Shown: piece after piece, positions 18,665-28,978 of the stretch
Layout: every line of letters begins with the position of its first letter
Position numbering within the stretch: the first letter of the stretch is position 1
DNA from: Yersinia aldovae ATCC 35236
Lineage (GTDB): Bacteria; Pseudomonadota; Gammaproteobacteria; Enterobacterales; Enterobacteriaceae
Assembly: GCF_000173735.1 (NCBI RefSeq)
Contig: NZ_ACCB01000017.1
Span: forward strand, 1 to 64,000
Direction: 5' to 3'
Length of the DNA stretch: 64,000 nucleotides
The notes under the pieces: generated by a model
The model's input: only the letters and a program-made list of their open reading frames with translations
What the model was told of the DNA's origin: nothing
Databases searched by the model: none
Made by a program: the position numbers and the translations under genes

Positions 18665-19351
18665 ATGTCTGTTTATTCACTGCCTCCAGCCCCACCCACT
18701 AATGAACATCAACTTTTTCAACGTGCTGAGGCATTATCAGGTTTTACTCTCGGCGAATTGGCAACCAGAGCGGGTTGGAACATTCCGGCGGATTTAAAAC
18801 GGGTAAAAGGTTGGGTGGGTATGCTGCTGGAGTTCTATCTCGGGGCCAGCGCGGGCAGTAAACCTGAACAGGATTTTGCCGATATCGGTATTGAGCTGAA
18901 AACCATCCCTATCAGCGCTCAGGGCAAACCACTGGAAACCACTTTCGTTTGTGTCGCCCCACTAACCGGTAATAGCGGCGTGACTTGGGAAAGCAGCCAT
19001 GTTCGACATAAACTGGCCAGGGTCTTATGGGTGCCGGTAGAAGGAGAGCGGCTGATTCCTTTAGCACAACGGCGGGTCGGTGCTCCCTTGCTGTGGAGCC
19101 CCAGCGCGCAAGAAGAGGAGCTGCTGCGCCGCGATTGGGAAGAGTTAATGGATCTTATCGTTTTAGGCAAAGTAGAAAGCATCACAGCCCGTCATGGCGA
19201 AGTTCTACAATTAAGGCCCAAAGCCGCTAATAGCCGCGCACTGACAGAGGCTATCGGCGAGCACGGTCAGCCGATCATGACCTTACCGCGTGGTTTTTAT
19301 CTGAAGAAAACCTTTACCGGCCCGATGCTGGCTAGGCACTTTTTGCTTTAA
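18665..19351 (+). CDS. mutH: DNA mismatch repair endonuclease MutH
   Basis: MutH, 228 residues, nicks the unmethylated strand at hemimethylated GATC after MutS/MutL recognition. It aligns with E. coli MutH throughout. Catalytic motifs: [21 protein letters not shown]-type segment (Glu, Asp, ExK), [15 protein letters not shown], and [11 protein letters not shown] near the C-terminus. The frame is open 32 codons further upstream, but homology and the AGG-containing leader favour the ATG before [10 protein letters not shown]. Located between rppH and ygdQ as in E. coli. Confidence 0.95.
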   Translation: MSVYSLPPAPPTNEHQLFQRAEALSGFTLGELATRAGWNIPADLKRVKGWVGMLLEFYLGASAGSKPEQDFADIGIELKTIPISAQGKPLETTFVCVAPLTGNSGVTWESSHVRHKLARVLWVPVEGERLIPLAQRRVGAPLLWSPSAQEEELLRRDWEELMDLIVLGKVESITARHGEVLQLRPKAANSRALTEAIGEHGQPIMTLPRGFYLKKTFTGPMLARHFLL

Positions 19352-19389
19352 CAGACAAATCTGGTTATTCCGATTAATGAATAAACGCG

Positions 19390-19395
19390 TATAAT
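19390..19395 (+). promoter_or_regulatory. Candidate -10 box for ygdQ
   Basis: Consensus TATAAT 41 bp upstream of the ygdQ start; a TTATTC at 19365 lies 19 bp away as a poor -35. Suggests ygdQ can be transcribed separately from mutH. Confidence 0.4.
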
Positions 19396-19436
19396 CGCTT
19401 TTTATATTTCTGGGTTTCCGTAAGGTAAAAGGCGCA

Positions 19437-20162
19437 ATGTTTGAATGGATTGCCGATCCAAATGCCTGGTTGGCGCTAGGTACACTGACTATCCTCGAGA
19501 TCGTTCTTGGCATAGACAATATTATTTTCCTTTCTTTAGTGGTCGCAAAATTACCTAAAGCACAGCAAAACAAAGCCCGCCGTATTGGTTTGGCTGGTGC
19601 GATGCTGATGCGTTTGGCATTACTGGCTTCAATTGCCTGGGTTATCCGCTTGACCGAACCGCTGTTTACTGTGGCTGGTCATGGTATCTCCATGCGGGAC
19701 TTAATCCTGCTGCTGGGGGGGCTATTCCTTATCTGGAAAGCCAGCAAAGAAATTCATGAGACGATTGAGGGCAGCGATACTGAACACACCAGTAATGTTA
19801 ACTCGTTCTTTGCCGCCATTGTGCAAATTATGCTGCTGGATATCATCTTCAGCCTTGATTCTGTGATAACCGCGGTTGGGCTGTCAGACCATCTGTTTAT
19901 TATGATGGCGGCGGTGATTATCTCAGTAGGTGTGATGATGTTTGCTGCCAGGCCGATTGGTGAGTTTGTCAATCGCCACCCGTCAGTTAAGATGCTGGCA
20001 CTCTCTTTCCTGATTCTGGTCGGCTTTACGCTGATGTTAGAAAGTTTCCAGATCCACATTCCAAAAGGTTACATTTATTTCGCCATGTTCTTCTCAATGG
20101 GTGTTGAAACCCTGAACCTGATGCGCGGAAAAAAGAATAAACCTACTGATAAAAAAGCATAA
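19437..20162 (+). CDS. ygdQ: TerC-family inner membrane protein YgdQ
   Basis: TerC/YgdQ family, 241 residues, about seven transmembrane segments. It has the family's acidic membrane motifs: LEIVLGIDNIIFLSLV near the N-terminus and LDIIFSLDSVITAVG in the middle, thought to bind metal ions. It closely matches E. coli YgdQ. Between mutH and tas; the YgdR lipoprotein gene found between ygdQ and tas in E. coli is missing. The specific cation handled is not known. Confidence 0.92.
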   Translation: MFEWIADPNAWLALGTLTILEIVLGIDNIIFLSLVVAKLPKAQQNKARRIGLAGAMLMRLALLASIAWVIRLTEPLFTVAGHGISMRDLILLLGGLFLIWKASKEIHETIEGSDTEHTSNVNSFFAAIVQIMLLDIIFSLDSVITAVGLSDHLFIMMAAVIISVGVMMFAARPIGEFVNRHPSVKMLALSFLILVGFTLMLESFQIHIPKGYIYFAMFFSMGVETLNLMRGKKNKPTDKKA

Positions 20163-20169
20163 TGACCAC

Positions 20170-20205
20170 CGGGTGCGGTTCACTGCACCCGTTTCTCACT
20201 TTTTC
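20170..20205 (+). terminator. Terminator after ygdQ
   Basis: Stem CGGGTGC / GCACCCG with an 8-nt loop, followed by TTTCTCACTTTTT, 7 nt after the ygdQ stop. Confidence 0.65.
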
Positions 20206-20309
20206 TGTACTTTTGTCAGGCACTCTTCCCCCTGCCGCAGCGCTTCGTTATAGTCGGGTAAGGCGGTTGGACTTAGCCTGACAATTTCAGACATTAAGGA
20301 AGGTCGGCA

Positions 20310-21350
20310 ATGCAATATCATCGTATCCCCCACAGTACATTAGAAGTCAGCCTGCTGGGTCTGGGCACCATGACGTTTGGTGAACAAAACAGTGAAGCCG
20401 ATGCCCATGCGCAACTGGATTATGCCGTTGCAGCCGGTATTAATCTGATCGATACCGCAGAAATGTATCCGGTTCCGCCAAAGCCAGAAACCCAGGGCTT
20501 AACCGAGCAATACATCGGTAGCTGGATCAAAGCCCGTGGTAGCCGAGATAAAATCATTTTAGCCAGCAAAGTCTCCGGGCCATCACGGGGTAACGATCAA
20601 CCCATTCGCCCTAATATGGCACTAGATCGACAAAACATCCGTAAAGCGCTGGAAGACAGCCTTAAACGCCTCAATACCGACTATATCGATCTTTATCAGT
20701 TACATTGGCCGCAACGGGAAACCAACTGTTTCGGTAAGCTTAATTATCGTTACAGCGAGAATACGGTACCTGTCACCTTACTGGAAACGCTGGAAGCGCT
20801 GAACGAGCAGGTGCGCGCCGGTAAAATCCGCTATATCGGCGTATCAAATGAAACACCTTGGGGCGTGATGCGTTATCTGAAATTGGCAGATAAACATGAT
20901 TTACCGCGTATCGTCTCGATTCAAAACCCCTACAGTTTGCTTAACCGCAGCTTTGAAGTGGGTCTGGCGGAAATCAGCCAGCACGAAGGGGTTGAGCTAT
21001 TAGCCTATTCCAGTTTGGCGTTTGGTACTCTGAGTGGCAAATATCTCAATGGGGCACAACCCGCTAGCGCGCGTAATACTTTGTATAGCCGCTTTACTCG
21101 CTATACCGGCTCGCAAGCGCAATTAGCCGTGGCTGAATATGTTGCGCTGGCGCAACGCTACGGGCTGGATCCGGCTCAAATGGCACTGGCTTTTGTACGC
21201 CAGCAACCGTTCGTTGCCAGCACCCTGTTGGGTGCCACCTCGATGGCACAACTGAAAAGTAATATTGATAGTCAGGATGTCATTCTCAGCCAGGAAGTGC
21301 TCACTGCCTTGGAAGAGATCCACACCCGCTTTACCTTCCCTGCACCTTAA
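20310..21350 (+). CDS. tas: NADP(H)-dependent aldo/keto reductase Tas
   Basis: Tas, 346 residues, aldo/keto reductase superfamily. The family tetrad is visible: Asp and Tyr in LIDTAEMYPVPPKPETQG, Lys in ILASKVSGPSRG, and His in LYQLHWPQRETNCFG. The nucleotide-binding segment STLLGATSMAQL is near the C-terminus. E. coli Tas can suppress a tyrosine auxotrophy, but its natural substrate is uncertain. AAGGA precedes the ATG. Convergent with lplT. Confidence 0.94.
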   Translation: MQYHRIPHSTLEVSLLGLGTMTFGEQNSEADAHAQLDYAVAAGINLIDTAEMYPVPPKPETQGLTEQYIGSWIKARGSRDKIILASKVSGPSRGNDQPIRPNMALDRQNIRKALEDSLKRLNTDYIDLYQLHWPQRETNCFGKLNYRYSENTVPVTLLETLEALNEQVRAGKIRYIGVSNETPWGVMRYLKLADKHDLPRIVSIQNPYSLLNRSFEVGLAEISQHEGVELLAYSSLAFGTLSGKYLNGAQPASARNTLYSRFTRYTGSQAQLAVAEYVALAQRYGLDPAQMALAFVRQQPFVASTLLGATSMAQLKSNIDSQDVILSQEVLTALEEIHTRFTFPAP

Positions 21351-21374
21351 TTCTGTCCCTATTTAAATAGCACA

Positions 21375-21400
21375 AAGGCCGCTAATGCGGCCTTCCGTTT
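21375..21400. terminator. Bidirectional terminator between tas and lplT
   Basis: Perfect stem AAGGCCGC / GCGGCCTT with a TAAT loop between the convergent tas and lplT genes, with T-rich flank (TTCCGTTT) on the plus side and an A-rich flank on the other. Confidence 0.8.
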
Positions 21401-21411
21401 ATGTTGCTGGA

Positions 21412-22626
21412 TCATTTAGCGACTTTACGCCGCTGTTGCCGCCACTGCCAGCCCCACAGCAAGGCAATTGCCAAAGCGAATATCACGCCAAAACCAATAC
21501 CGACGGCCACCACTGGCACACCGAGTTTGACGACCACGGAGTACAACCCCAGCATCAGCAACATCGCGGTGTTTTCACCGAGATTTTGCACCGCAATGGC
21601 ATTGCCCGCACCGACACTATTTTTACCGCGCTCCTGCAATAAGGCATTTAGCGGCACCACAAAGAAGCCACCCAAGATCCCGATAATGATCAATAACAAA
21701 TACGCCATTGGCATACTGTGTTGCAGTGAGAAAATAGCCACAGCGACACCAATCAATACCCCTGCCGGTAAACAACGCTTCACCGTTTTGAGTGTTACAA
21801 AGCGCGCCGCAGCCCCTGCCCCCAACACAATCCCGACAGCTACCATGGCATTTAACAGGGTTGGCGTCGCGTTATCAGCAATTCCTAGCGCCACCGGCAC
21901 CCATAAGACCAGCAGGAAGCGCAGTGTAACCCCCGCGCCCCAGAACAGACTGGTGCCCGCCAGTGAGAAGCGCGTTTCACCATCCCGCCAGAGGATCTGG
22001 CACGCGGAGAGGAAATTGCCTGTCATCGCGCGCGGCTGCCATGAGCGACCTGAGCGTGCGGCGCTCAGCCGAGGAATAAACAAATTAGCGACCACGGCAA
22101 TGGCATAAACCAGCGCACAAACACCCAGTGCTGCCATTAAATGCCAGTCTGCCAGCACACCACCGGCCACCGAACCCAACAAAATGGCAGCAATGGTGGA
22201 GGCTTCCATCATGCCGTTAGCTTTCACTAACTGCTCGCCGGAGGTAATCTCCCCCAAAATACCGTATTTAGCCGGTGAATAGGCCGCAGCACCTATCCCC
22301 ACCAGACTGTAGCCAAGAAACGGGTTCAGGCCAAAACAGATCACTAATGCCCCCGCCAATTTCAGGCCATTAGCGAACATCATCACCCGCCCTTTGGCAA
22401 AGCTGTCAGCAACTTGCCCGACAAACGGCGCAAGAATGATGTAAGTCGCGACAAAAGCCATTTGTAAAATCGGCTGGCTCCAGTCGGGATACAACTGCTG
22501 CTTAATCAGTGCCAGAGTGGCAAATAGCAGTGCATTATCGCCAAAAGCAGAAAAAAACTGGGCGCAGAGGACGGCAACCATCCCTCGGGATAACAACGGT
22601 TTGTCAGTTAATACTTGCTGATTCAT
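21412..22626 (-). CDS. lplT: Lysophospholipid transporter LplT
   Basis: LplT, 404 residues, MFS transporter with about 12 membrane segments, flipping lysophosphatidylethanolamine inward for re-acylation by Aas. It starts with the family pattern [30 protein letters not shown] and ends in a basic tail. The ATG overlaps the aas stop by 4 nt, so the two are translationally coupled, as in E. coli. Confidence 0.94.
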   Translation of the reverse strand: MNQQVLTDKPLLSRGMVAVLCAQFFSAFGDNALLFATLALIKQQLYPDWSQPILQMAFVATYIILAPFVGQVADSFAKGRVMMFANGLKLAGALVICFGLNPFLGYSLVGIGAAAYSPAKYGILGEITSGEQLVKANGMMEASTIAAILLGSVAGGVLADWHLMAALGVCALVYAIAVVANLFIPRLSAARSGRSWQPRAMTGNFLSACQILWRDGETRFSLAGTSLFWGAGVTLRFLLVLWVPVALGIADNATPTLLNAMVAVGIVLGAGAAARFVTLKTVKRCLPAGVLIGVAVAIFSLQHSMPMAYLLLIIIGILGGFFVVPLNALLQERGKNSVGAGNAIAVQNLGENTAMLLMLGLYSVVVKLGVPVVAVGIGFGVIFALAIALLWGWQWRQQRRKVAK

Positions 22627-24779
22627 ACGCTCATCTCCGGATCTTCCGCCATCTTGCTTAACGTCACAAAGTCAGGTTTGCCACTGCCAAGCAACGGCAA
22701 GGTTTTCACTAACCGAATATCACGGGGAACCGCCAATTCCGGCACACCGCACTCGCGCGCCGCTTTGATTAAGCGATCGCGGGTAATATCGCTGTCGGTA
22801 GTAAACAGCACCAAAGCCTCACCTTTTGCACTGCAAGTTTTAGCCGCCGCTGCATGTTGCCCCTGCGGTGAAACTCGCAGTGCCAGTTGTTCGACACCTT
22901 CTAACGACACCATCTCACCGGCCAACTTAGCAAAACGCTTCATCCGGCCACGAATCGCACAGAATCCTTGATCGTCAAGAGTGACAATATCGCCGGTATC
23001 ATACCAACCGTCTTCGCGTTCACCCTGCGCATTCTCCGCCACCGGTTGTTCCAATATCCCCGGATGCTCAACCCGCAAGTAGCCACGCATAATATTGGGG
23101 CCACGTAATTGCAAACGCCCACCCTGCTCGATGCCCGGTACTTTAATTAGCCGTGCCTCCATGCCCGGCAGAATTCGCCCAACGGTATTAACTTTCGCCG
23201 CCATAGGCACATTGATTGCCACCACCGGCGCACACTCGGTAACACCATACCCTTCGAGAATGCGAATCCCGAACTTATCCTGCCAAATCTGTTTGGTACT
23301 GTCGGCCAGTTTTTCCGCACCGGCAACCACATAACGCAAGCGGGCAAAATCATACGGATGGGCGAAGCGGGCGTAATTACCGAGGAAGGTTGAAGTACCA
23401 AACAGCACCGTACAGTTGCGGTCATACACCAGTTCAGGAACGATGCGATAATGCAGCGGGCTAGGATAAAGGAATACCCGGCTGCCGGTCATTAATGGTG
23501 TGAATAAACCGACAGTCAGGCCAAAAGCATGAAACAGCGGCAGTGACGACATAAAACGATCACGCGGTGTAAAGTCTGCAATAGTGCGAATTTGCTCAAC
23601 GTTTGCCAATAAACTGGCGTGAGAATGTACCACGCCTTTCGGGTTACCTTCTGAACCGGAGGTAAACAAAATCAAAGCACTATCATTGGCTTGTTGTGGC
23701 ACCATTGCCCGACGCGGGCAGCATAAATGCAGTAAAATCCATAATTTATCAACCAGCGTAACCGTATCTTTTAAATCTTCCAGATAGACCCAATTTGCCT
23801 CAGTGACTTGCTCTGGCAGATGTGTCAGCTTACCTTTTTCTAAAAACTGGCGTGATGTAACAATGGTTTTCAACGAGGCGGCGGTAATCGCACTCTTCAG
23901 CCCTTTGGCTCCAGAGGTGTAATTTAGCAACGCAGGAATACGCCCCCGCAGCGAAGCACCAAAAATCGCCGCCGCAGTGATGGTGGCATTCGGCAGTAGC
24001 ATCCCTACATGCTCACCTTGCGCGGTGAAGCGTTGCAGTATTCGGCTGACACCGAGCGTTTTTTTCAGCAGCGTTTGATAACTGTCTTCTTTAAATGCGA
24101 TATCTTCGATACAGGGTTTAAAGCGCCCATAGCGCGTTTGTGCGGCTAGCAATGCTTCAAATAGCGTTTCGCGTGGCACGATAGCCATGCGTGCCGCCAT
24201 CATAATGGCATGTAAGCGCTCACCCGCCAGCACCCGGCGATCGCGGGCGCGTGGAGCTTGTGGCATAGGTAAGGTGGTGGCCGGTAACACATGAATACTT
24301 ATTTTTGGAAACCAACGCACGTTGAGCACGTCCTTCAAGCGGCCAAAGCGCGTGAACTCTGGGCCTTCCAAGCGAATCGGCACCACGGTTGCGCCTGACT
24401 TGGCAGCAATAAATGCCGCGCCATCATAGATCTTCATCAATGATCCGGTCACGGTGATACGCCCTTCCGGAAAAACCACCACCGGCCGCCCCTGTTCTAC
24501 CATCCGCACCAGATGTTTAATGGCCATCGGCTTGGTCGGGTCCAGTGTGACAAAATCGATATAAGGCCGTAACCTGCGCATATACCAACTGTCAGTAATA
24601 CTGGAATAGACCGCGAATACCGGCTTAATCGGCAAAAAAAGCACCAGTAATACGCCGTCGAGAAAAGAGACATGATTAGGAGTAATTAGCAGTTTTTTAT
24701 GGGAAAACTGATCAGTTACCCCCTTAATGGTGACACGAAATAACCCACGAAAAAGAGTGCGTAGCAAGCGGTAAGCCAT
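22623..24779 (-). CDS. aas: Bifunctional 2-acyl-GPE acyltransferase / acyl-ACP synthetase Aas
   Basis: Aas, 718 residues, two domains. The N-terminal PlsC acyltransferase domain has the NHVSFLD (HxxxxD) motif near residue 36 and VVFPEGRIT near residue 100. The C-terminal AMP-binding domain has the P-loop-like [17 protein letters not shown] and the YDTGD adenylate motif. It activates fatty acids to acyl-ACP and re-acylates lysophosphatidylethanolamine delivered by LplT, at the inner membrane. First gene of aas-lplT. Confidence 0.96.
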   Translation of the reverse strand: MAYRLLRTLFRGLFRVTIKGVTDQFSHKKLLITPNHVSFLDGVLLVLFLPIKPVFAVYSSITDSWYMRRLRPYIDFVTLDPTKPMAIKHLVRMVEQGRPVVVFPEGRITVTGSLMKIYDGAAFIAAKSGATVVPIRLEGPEFTRFGRLKDVLNVRWFPKISIHVLPATTLPMPQAPRARDRRVLAGERLHAIMMAARMAIVPRETLFEALLAAQTRYGRFKPCIEDIAFKEDSYQTLLKKTLGVSRILQRFTAQGEHVGMLLPNATITAAAIFGASLRGRIPALLNYTSGAKGLKSAITAASLKTIVTSRQFLEKGKLTHLPEQVTEANWVYLEDLKDTVTLVDKLWILLHLCCPRRAMVPQQANDSALILFTSGSEGNPKGVVHSHASLLANVEQIRTIADFTPRDRFMSSLPLFHAFGLTVGLFTPLMTGSRVFLYPSPLHYRIVPELVYDRNCTVLFGTSTFLGNYARFAHPYDFARLRYVVAGAEKLADSTKQIWQDKFGIRILEGYGVTECAPVVAINVPMAAKVNTVGRILPGMEARLIKVPGIEQGGRLQLRGPNIMRGYLRVEHPGILEQPVAENAQGEREDGWYDTGDIVTLDDQGFCAIRGRMKRFAKLAGEMVSLEGVEQLALRVSPQGQHAAAAKTCSAKGEALVLFTTDSDITRDRLIKAARECGVPELAVPRDIRLVKTLPLLGSGKPDFVTLSKMAEDPEMSV

Positions 24780-24885
24780 GTCTATTTCTCTATAAGTCGA
24801 TGAATATGATAAGGAGAGAATACTATAAGAGAGGCTGTTTTATCGCTAAGATCACGCTGAGAACGAGGGGAGAAAACAGAAAATA

Positions 24886-24981
24886 AAAAAAAACCTACGC
24901 ATCTGCGTAGGTCGGTGCAAATAAAAAACTGGCTTCAAACACACAGCGTATGTTGATTATTCACCAATTAATACCTCTGGG
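24886..24981 (-). ncRNA. omrA: OmrA/OmrB-type small regulatory RNA
   Basis: About 96 nt in the aas-galR gap, the exact location of omrA/omrB in E. coli. The 5' end CCCAGAGGTATTAATTGGTGA matches the conserved 5' target-pairing region of OmrA/OmrB (CCCAGAGGTATTGATTGGTG). The 3' end is a terminator hairpin CCTACGC-AGAT-GCGTAGG followed by nine U. In E. coli these Hfq-dependent RNAs are induced by OmpR and repress outer membrane proteins such as TonB-dependent receptors, OmpT and CsgD. Only one copy is seen here, against two tandem copies in E. coli. Confidence 0.9.
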
Positions 24982-25027
24982 ATGATCACTTTAGCGGTTT
25001 CAGCCAAATCACAGCCAGCGTTGAATC

Positions 25028-25052
25028 GCAACATTTACGTGCAAAGTGTAAC
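25028..25052 (-). promoter_or_regulatory. Candidate OmpR site upstream of omrA
   Basis: On the minus strand, positions about -47 to -71 from the omrA start contain GTTACACTTTGCACGTAAAT, which resembles the TTACATTTTGAAACATnTA pattern of OmpR sites. A TAAAGT hexamer at -12 and a poor -35 suggest activator dependence. Inferred from known OmpR control of omrA in E. coli. Confidence 0.4.
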
Positions 25053-25374
25053 CAGTGGTGAACAATGTCAAAATGGCGAAATAGGTTTGTAATTCATTAG
25101 GCTATATTACCGTTATTACCGCGTAAGTTGCTCACCTAAACTTGGTAGTTGCCGGTGGGCAAACCAGGGGATGGATATAGTTTTGTCAATTTAACCGCCC
25201 CTAAAATAGTATTCACTGCACCATAAAACCAAAGCACCATGTCGACTGAATGTAACCGATTTATACTAACGCGCGTCCACAGGTGATATCCCTATTTTCC
25301 ATTTCTTTGGTTTTTCTCATCAAGTTGCGATCTTCCCCCCTTGCGGGCGCAGCTCTTTTCCGCAAAACTGAGTG

Positions 25375-25390
25375 ATGTAAGCGATTACCC
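25375..25390. promoter_or_regulatory. GalR/GalS-type operator before galR
   Basis: ATGTAAGCGATTACCC matches the GalR/GalS operator GTGnAAnCGnTTnCAC at 10 of 12 defined positions and lies 20 bp upstream of the galR start. Suggests autoregulation. Confidence 0.6.
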
Positions 25391-25410
25391 TGAAAATCTT
25401 TGGAAGAAAA

Positions 25411-26427
25411 ATGGCCACTATTAAGGATGTTGCCAAGCTGGCGGGTGTTTCCGTCGCGACGGTATCTCGTGTTATCAATAATTCCCCCAAGGCCAGTGAA
25501 GCATCACGCATGGCGGTAGGTAACGCTATGGAACAATTGCAGTATCACCCGAATGCCAATGCCCGCGCGCTGGCTCAACAATCGACAGAAACCGTCGGCA
25601 TGATTGTTTCTGATGTCTCCGATCCCTTCTTTGGTTCGATGGTAAAAGCGGTTGAACAGGTGGCTTATGCCACAGGTAACTTCCTGCTAATTGGTAACGG
25701 TTACCATGACGAAGAGAAAGAGCGTCAGGCCATTGAGCAATTGATTCGCCATCGCTGCGCAGCCTTAGTGGTTCACGCCAAAAAGCTTTCCGATGAAGAA
25801 CTAACCTCATTAATGCAGCAAATCCCTGGAATGGTATTGATTAACCGTACCCTGCCCGGTTTCGAAACCCGCTGTGTGGCACTGGATGACCGCTATGGTG
25901 CCTGGCTGGCAACACGGCATCTGATTCAGCAAGGGCATAAACGAATCGCAATTATTTGCTCCAATCATCAGATTTCTGATGCCATTGATCGCCTGCAAGG
26001 CTATCTGGATGCACTGAAAGAGTTTGATATCCCAGTCGATGATCGTTTAATTGCCTACGGCACACCGGATGAAATTGGCGGGGAACATGCCATGACCGAC
26101 CTACTTGGTCGCGGCAAACATTTCACCGCAGTGACCTGCTATAACGACTCAATGGCAGCTGGCGCACTCTCTGTTCTCAGTGATAACAGCATTGAAGTGC
26201 CACAGGAGATCTCACTAATAGGCTTTGATGATGTATTGATCTCGCGTTATTTACGCCCACGCTTGACCACGATCCGTTATCCCGTGGTGGCGATGGCAAC
26301 ACAAGCAGCAAAGCTGGCATTGGCGCTTGCCAATAAAACGCCGCTGCCTGAAATTACCAATATGTTTAGCCCGACACTGGTACGCCGCCACTCGGTTGCC
26401 AGCCCACAACCCTCAACAGATGACTGA
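25411..26427 (+). CDS. galR: Galactose operon repressor GalR
   Basis: GalR, 338 residues, LacI family. The N-terminal HTH MATIKDVAKLAGVSVATVSRVINNSPK is nearly identical to E. coli GalR, followed by the hinge YHPNANARALA and a periplasmic-binding-like sugar domain. Known to repress gal genes and respond to D-galactose. Same position (after aas/omrA, before lysA) as in E. coli. A likely GalR operator precedes it. Confidence 0.94.
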   Translation: MATIKDVAKLAGVSVATVSRVINNSPKASEASRMAVGNAMEQLQYHPNANARALAQQSTETVGMIVSDVSDPFFGSMVKAVEQVAYATGNFLLIGNGYHDEEKERQAIEQLIRHRCAALVVHAKKLSDEELTSLMQQIPGMVLINRTLPGFETRCVALDDRYGAWLATRHLIQQGHKRIAIICSNHQISDAIDRLQGYLDALKEFDIPVDDRLIAYGTPDEIGGEHAMTDLLGRGKHFTAVTCYNDSMAAGALSVLSDNSIEVPQEISLIGFDDVLISRYLRPRLTTIRYPVVAMATQAAKLALALANKTPLPEITNMFSPTLVRRHSVASPQPSTDD

Positions 26428-26518
26428 GATATATCGATAACAAAGATAACCCGGCCTGCGCTATGCTAAACTGCCGCTATATCCGGTAGTTACGACCCAG
26501 CTAAGAGGTTTACCATTG

Positions 26519-27535
26519 ATGGTCACGATGTTGGATGTCTCTTTGCGTGCAGGTGTCTCAAAAGCCACGGTTTCCCGCGTGCTCAATGGCACCGGTCAGG
26601 TCAAAGAAAGCACCCGAAAAGCGGTGTTCAACGCGATGGATGAACTGGGTTATCGCCCGAACTTTCTCGCGCAATCGTTGGCGAATAAAAGCTCCAATAG
26701 CATTGGATTAGTGGTTTCCAATTTTGATGGTCCCTATTTTGGCCGCCTGCTGCGCCGTGCGGCAAAACTGACTGAAGCCAGTGGTAAACATCTTATCGTT
26801 ACCGACGGCCATGATACGCCGGAAGGTGAGCAGCAAGCAGTAAGGCTGCTGGCTGATCGACGCTGTGACGCCATTATCCTCTACACCCGTTTTATGTCTG
26901 AAACTGATTTAATGCAGTTACTTTCCAGCCTGCCAACACCGTTGATGGTGATTAACCGCGATTTGCCACAGTTGCGCGAGCGCTGTGTGTTTTTTGAGCA
27001 ACAACAAGCCGCCTTTGACGCCGTCACTTATCTTATCCAGCAAGGCCATCGTGATATTGCCTGTATCACCGGCCCTATCACCACGCCGACGGCACAGTCG
27101 CGCCTTGCCGGTTATCAGCAGGCACTGGCAGAGCAGGGAATTACATTGGATAAGGATCTCATAGCCTACGGTGATAGTAGCGTGCCAGGGGGTTATGACG
27201 GATGTCAGGTGTTATTAGCACGCAATATCCCGTTCAGCGCGCTGTTTGCCAACAATGACGATATGACCATCGGAGCAATGAAGGCGCTCAATCAGGCAGG
27301 TAAAAGATTACCGCAGGATGTGTCGTTATTTGGTTTTGATGACGAACCCAGCGCACCCTACCTACAACCCGCGCTTTCAACCGTTTACCTGCCGATTGAT
27401 GCGATGATTGAAGCGGCCATTACCCAAGCGTTGAAGCTGATTGCCGGCCAAGAAGTACACCCACTGGCACCGTTTATCGGCGAGTTGAAACTGCGCGAAT
27501 CCGTGGTGCCAGGGCCATATTACGGTCAAAGCTGA
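26519..27535 (+). CDS. LacI-family regulator, AscG-like
   Basis: A 338-residue LacI-family repressor. The HTH reads MLDVSLRAGVSKATVSRVLNGTG, the hinge YRPNFLAQSLANKSS, and the ligand domain is most like E. coli AscG (beta-glucoside repressor), including SALFANNDDMTIGAMKALNQAGK. An AAGAGG site precedes the ATG; an in-frame TTG one codon earlier is less likely. It follows galR by 91 bp on the same strand. No sugar genes are adjacent, so its regulon lies elsewhere. It converges on lysA with only 8 bp between. Confidence 0.8.
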   Translation: MVTMLDVSLRAGVSKATVSRVLNGTGQVKESTRKAVFNAMDELGYRPNFLAQSLANKSSNSIGLVVSNFDGPYFGRLLRRAAKLTEASGKHLIVTDGHDTPEGEQQAVRLLADRRCDAIILYTRFMSETDLMQLLSSLPTPLMVINRDLPQLRERCVFFEQQQAAFDAVTYLIQQGHRDIACITGPITTPTAQSRLAGYQQALAEQGITLDKDLIAYGDSSVPGGYDGCQVLLARNIPFSALFANNDDMTIGAMKALNQAGKRLPQDVSLFGFDDEPSAPYLQPALSTVYLPIDAMIEAAITQALKLIAGQEVHPLAPFIGELKLRESVVPGPYYGQS

Positions 27536-27543
27536 CGGTAAAA

Positions 27544-28809
27544 TTAAACCAATTCTAATGCAATAAGCTCTTCGATAGTTTGGCGGCGGCGGATCAAGCG
27601 CGGCACTCCTCGCTCAAACAGCACTTCCGGTAACAGCGGGCGACTGTTGTAGTTGGAAGACATGGATGCACCGTAAGCGCCAGTATCGTGAAAGACCAGA
27701 TAATCGCCAATGTGGGCGTTTGGCAATTGACGCGTCTCCAGTGCGCCCCCCGCTTCCTGCGTGAACACATCACCCGATTCGCACAACGGCCCAGCAATAA
27801 CCGTATCAATCAATGGATCAGAATTCAGATCACGCCCATCAGCAGGCAGCAGTGAAATATGATGGTAGCTGCCATACAACGCAGGACGCATCAAATCATT
27901 GAATCCGGCATCGACCAGCACATAGTGGCGATTGCCCATATTCTTCACCGCCCGCACCTGTGCAATTAACACCCCTGACTCTGCGACCAAAAAGCGGCCC
28001 GGTTCAATTTCAAGGCTGACTGGGTGGCCGAGATGAGCAGCAATTCTCTCTCTGGCATCATTCCACAAGCCATAGTAATGCTGGGTATCAATCTTATCTG
28101 CATCACCAAACTGGTAGGGAATCGATAACCCACCGCCCGCAGAAATCGCGCTGATATCCTGCCCAAGGGCGATCACTTGTTGCACCATCGCATCACAGAC
28201 TTGTTCCAGATGTTGATAGTCCACACCAGAACCAATGTGCATATGAATACCTATCAGCGTCAAACCATATTGCTGAACCTTCTCAATGGCTTGTGGCAAG
28301 TCTTTATACCAGATACCGTGTTTACTGTTCTCACCGCCGGTATTGGTTTTCTGGCTGTGACCATGACCAAAACCCGGATTGATCCGTAACCACACCGGAT
28401 GACCGCGCTTTGTTTGTCCCAATTGGTCCAGCATGTCGATTGAACCGGCATTCACCGGAATATCTAGCGCCGTCACTCGTGATAACGTCGCTTCATCCAG
28501 CAGATCGGCGGTAAACACAATCTCGGCAGGCTCCTGCCCCGGTTGGAAGCCAGCACAGATAGCTCGCTCAATCTCCCCCAGCGATACTGAATCAACTTTG
28601 ACACCCTGCTCACGCATCAATCGCAGAATATGAATATTCGAGCAGGCTTTTTGCGCGAAACGGATAACATCAAATTGGCGTAATTGGTTAATACGTTCAG
28701 CAATCACATCGCCATCATAAGCCCAAACCGGGCAGCCAAAACGCGCGGGTAATGCCATCAGATTCTGAGCGGTGAGTGCAGTCGAGGTATCGTTAAGTGC
28801 GCGCGGCAT
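27544..28809 (-). CDS. lysA: Diaminopimelate decarboxylase
   Basis: LysA, 421 residues, PLP enzyme that decarboxylates meso-diaminopimelate to L-lysine. It has the PLP Lys in VIRFAQKACSNIHILRLM, the HMHIGSG segment, the glycine-rich ISAGGGLSIPYQ, EPGRFLVAESGVL, and the active Cys in GPLCESGDVF. It aligns end to end with E. coli LysA. Divergent from lysR, its presumed activator. Confidence 0.97.
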   Translation of the reverse strand: MPRALNDTSTALTAQNLMALPARFGCPVWAYDGDVIAERINQLRQFDVIRFAQKACSNIHILRLMREQGVKVDSVSLGEIERAICAGFQPGQEPAEIVFTADLLDEATLSRVTALDIPVNAGSIDMLDQLGQTKRGHPVWLRINPGFGHGHSQKTNTGGENSKHGIWYKDLPQAIEKVQQYGLTLIGIHMHIGSGVDYQHLEQVCDAMVQQVIALGQDISAISAGGGLSIPYQFGDADKIDTQHYYGLWNDARERIAAHLGHPVSLEIEPGRFLVAESGVLIAQVRAVKNMGNRHYVLVDAGFNDLMRPALYGSYHHISLLPADGRDLNSDPLIDTVIAGPLCESGDVFTQEAGGALETRQLPNAHIGDYLVFHDTGAYGASMSSNYNSRPLLPEVLFERGVPRLIRRRQTIEELIALELV

Positions 28810-28978
28810 GGGTATTCCCTCATAATCGAGCTATCAATATGTTTGGCGAACCAACGTGATTTCGCAGATACCGTAGTATTAGCCACCGGTGGCGGGTTAT
28901 GAAAATATCTATTTACCCTGAGTCTATTCATTTATGATATGGGTTATATTTTTCAGTCGCCCACGCTGGAGTGTTGTG

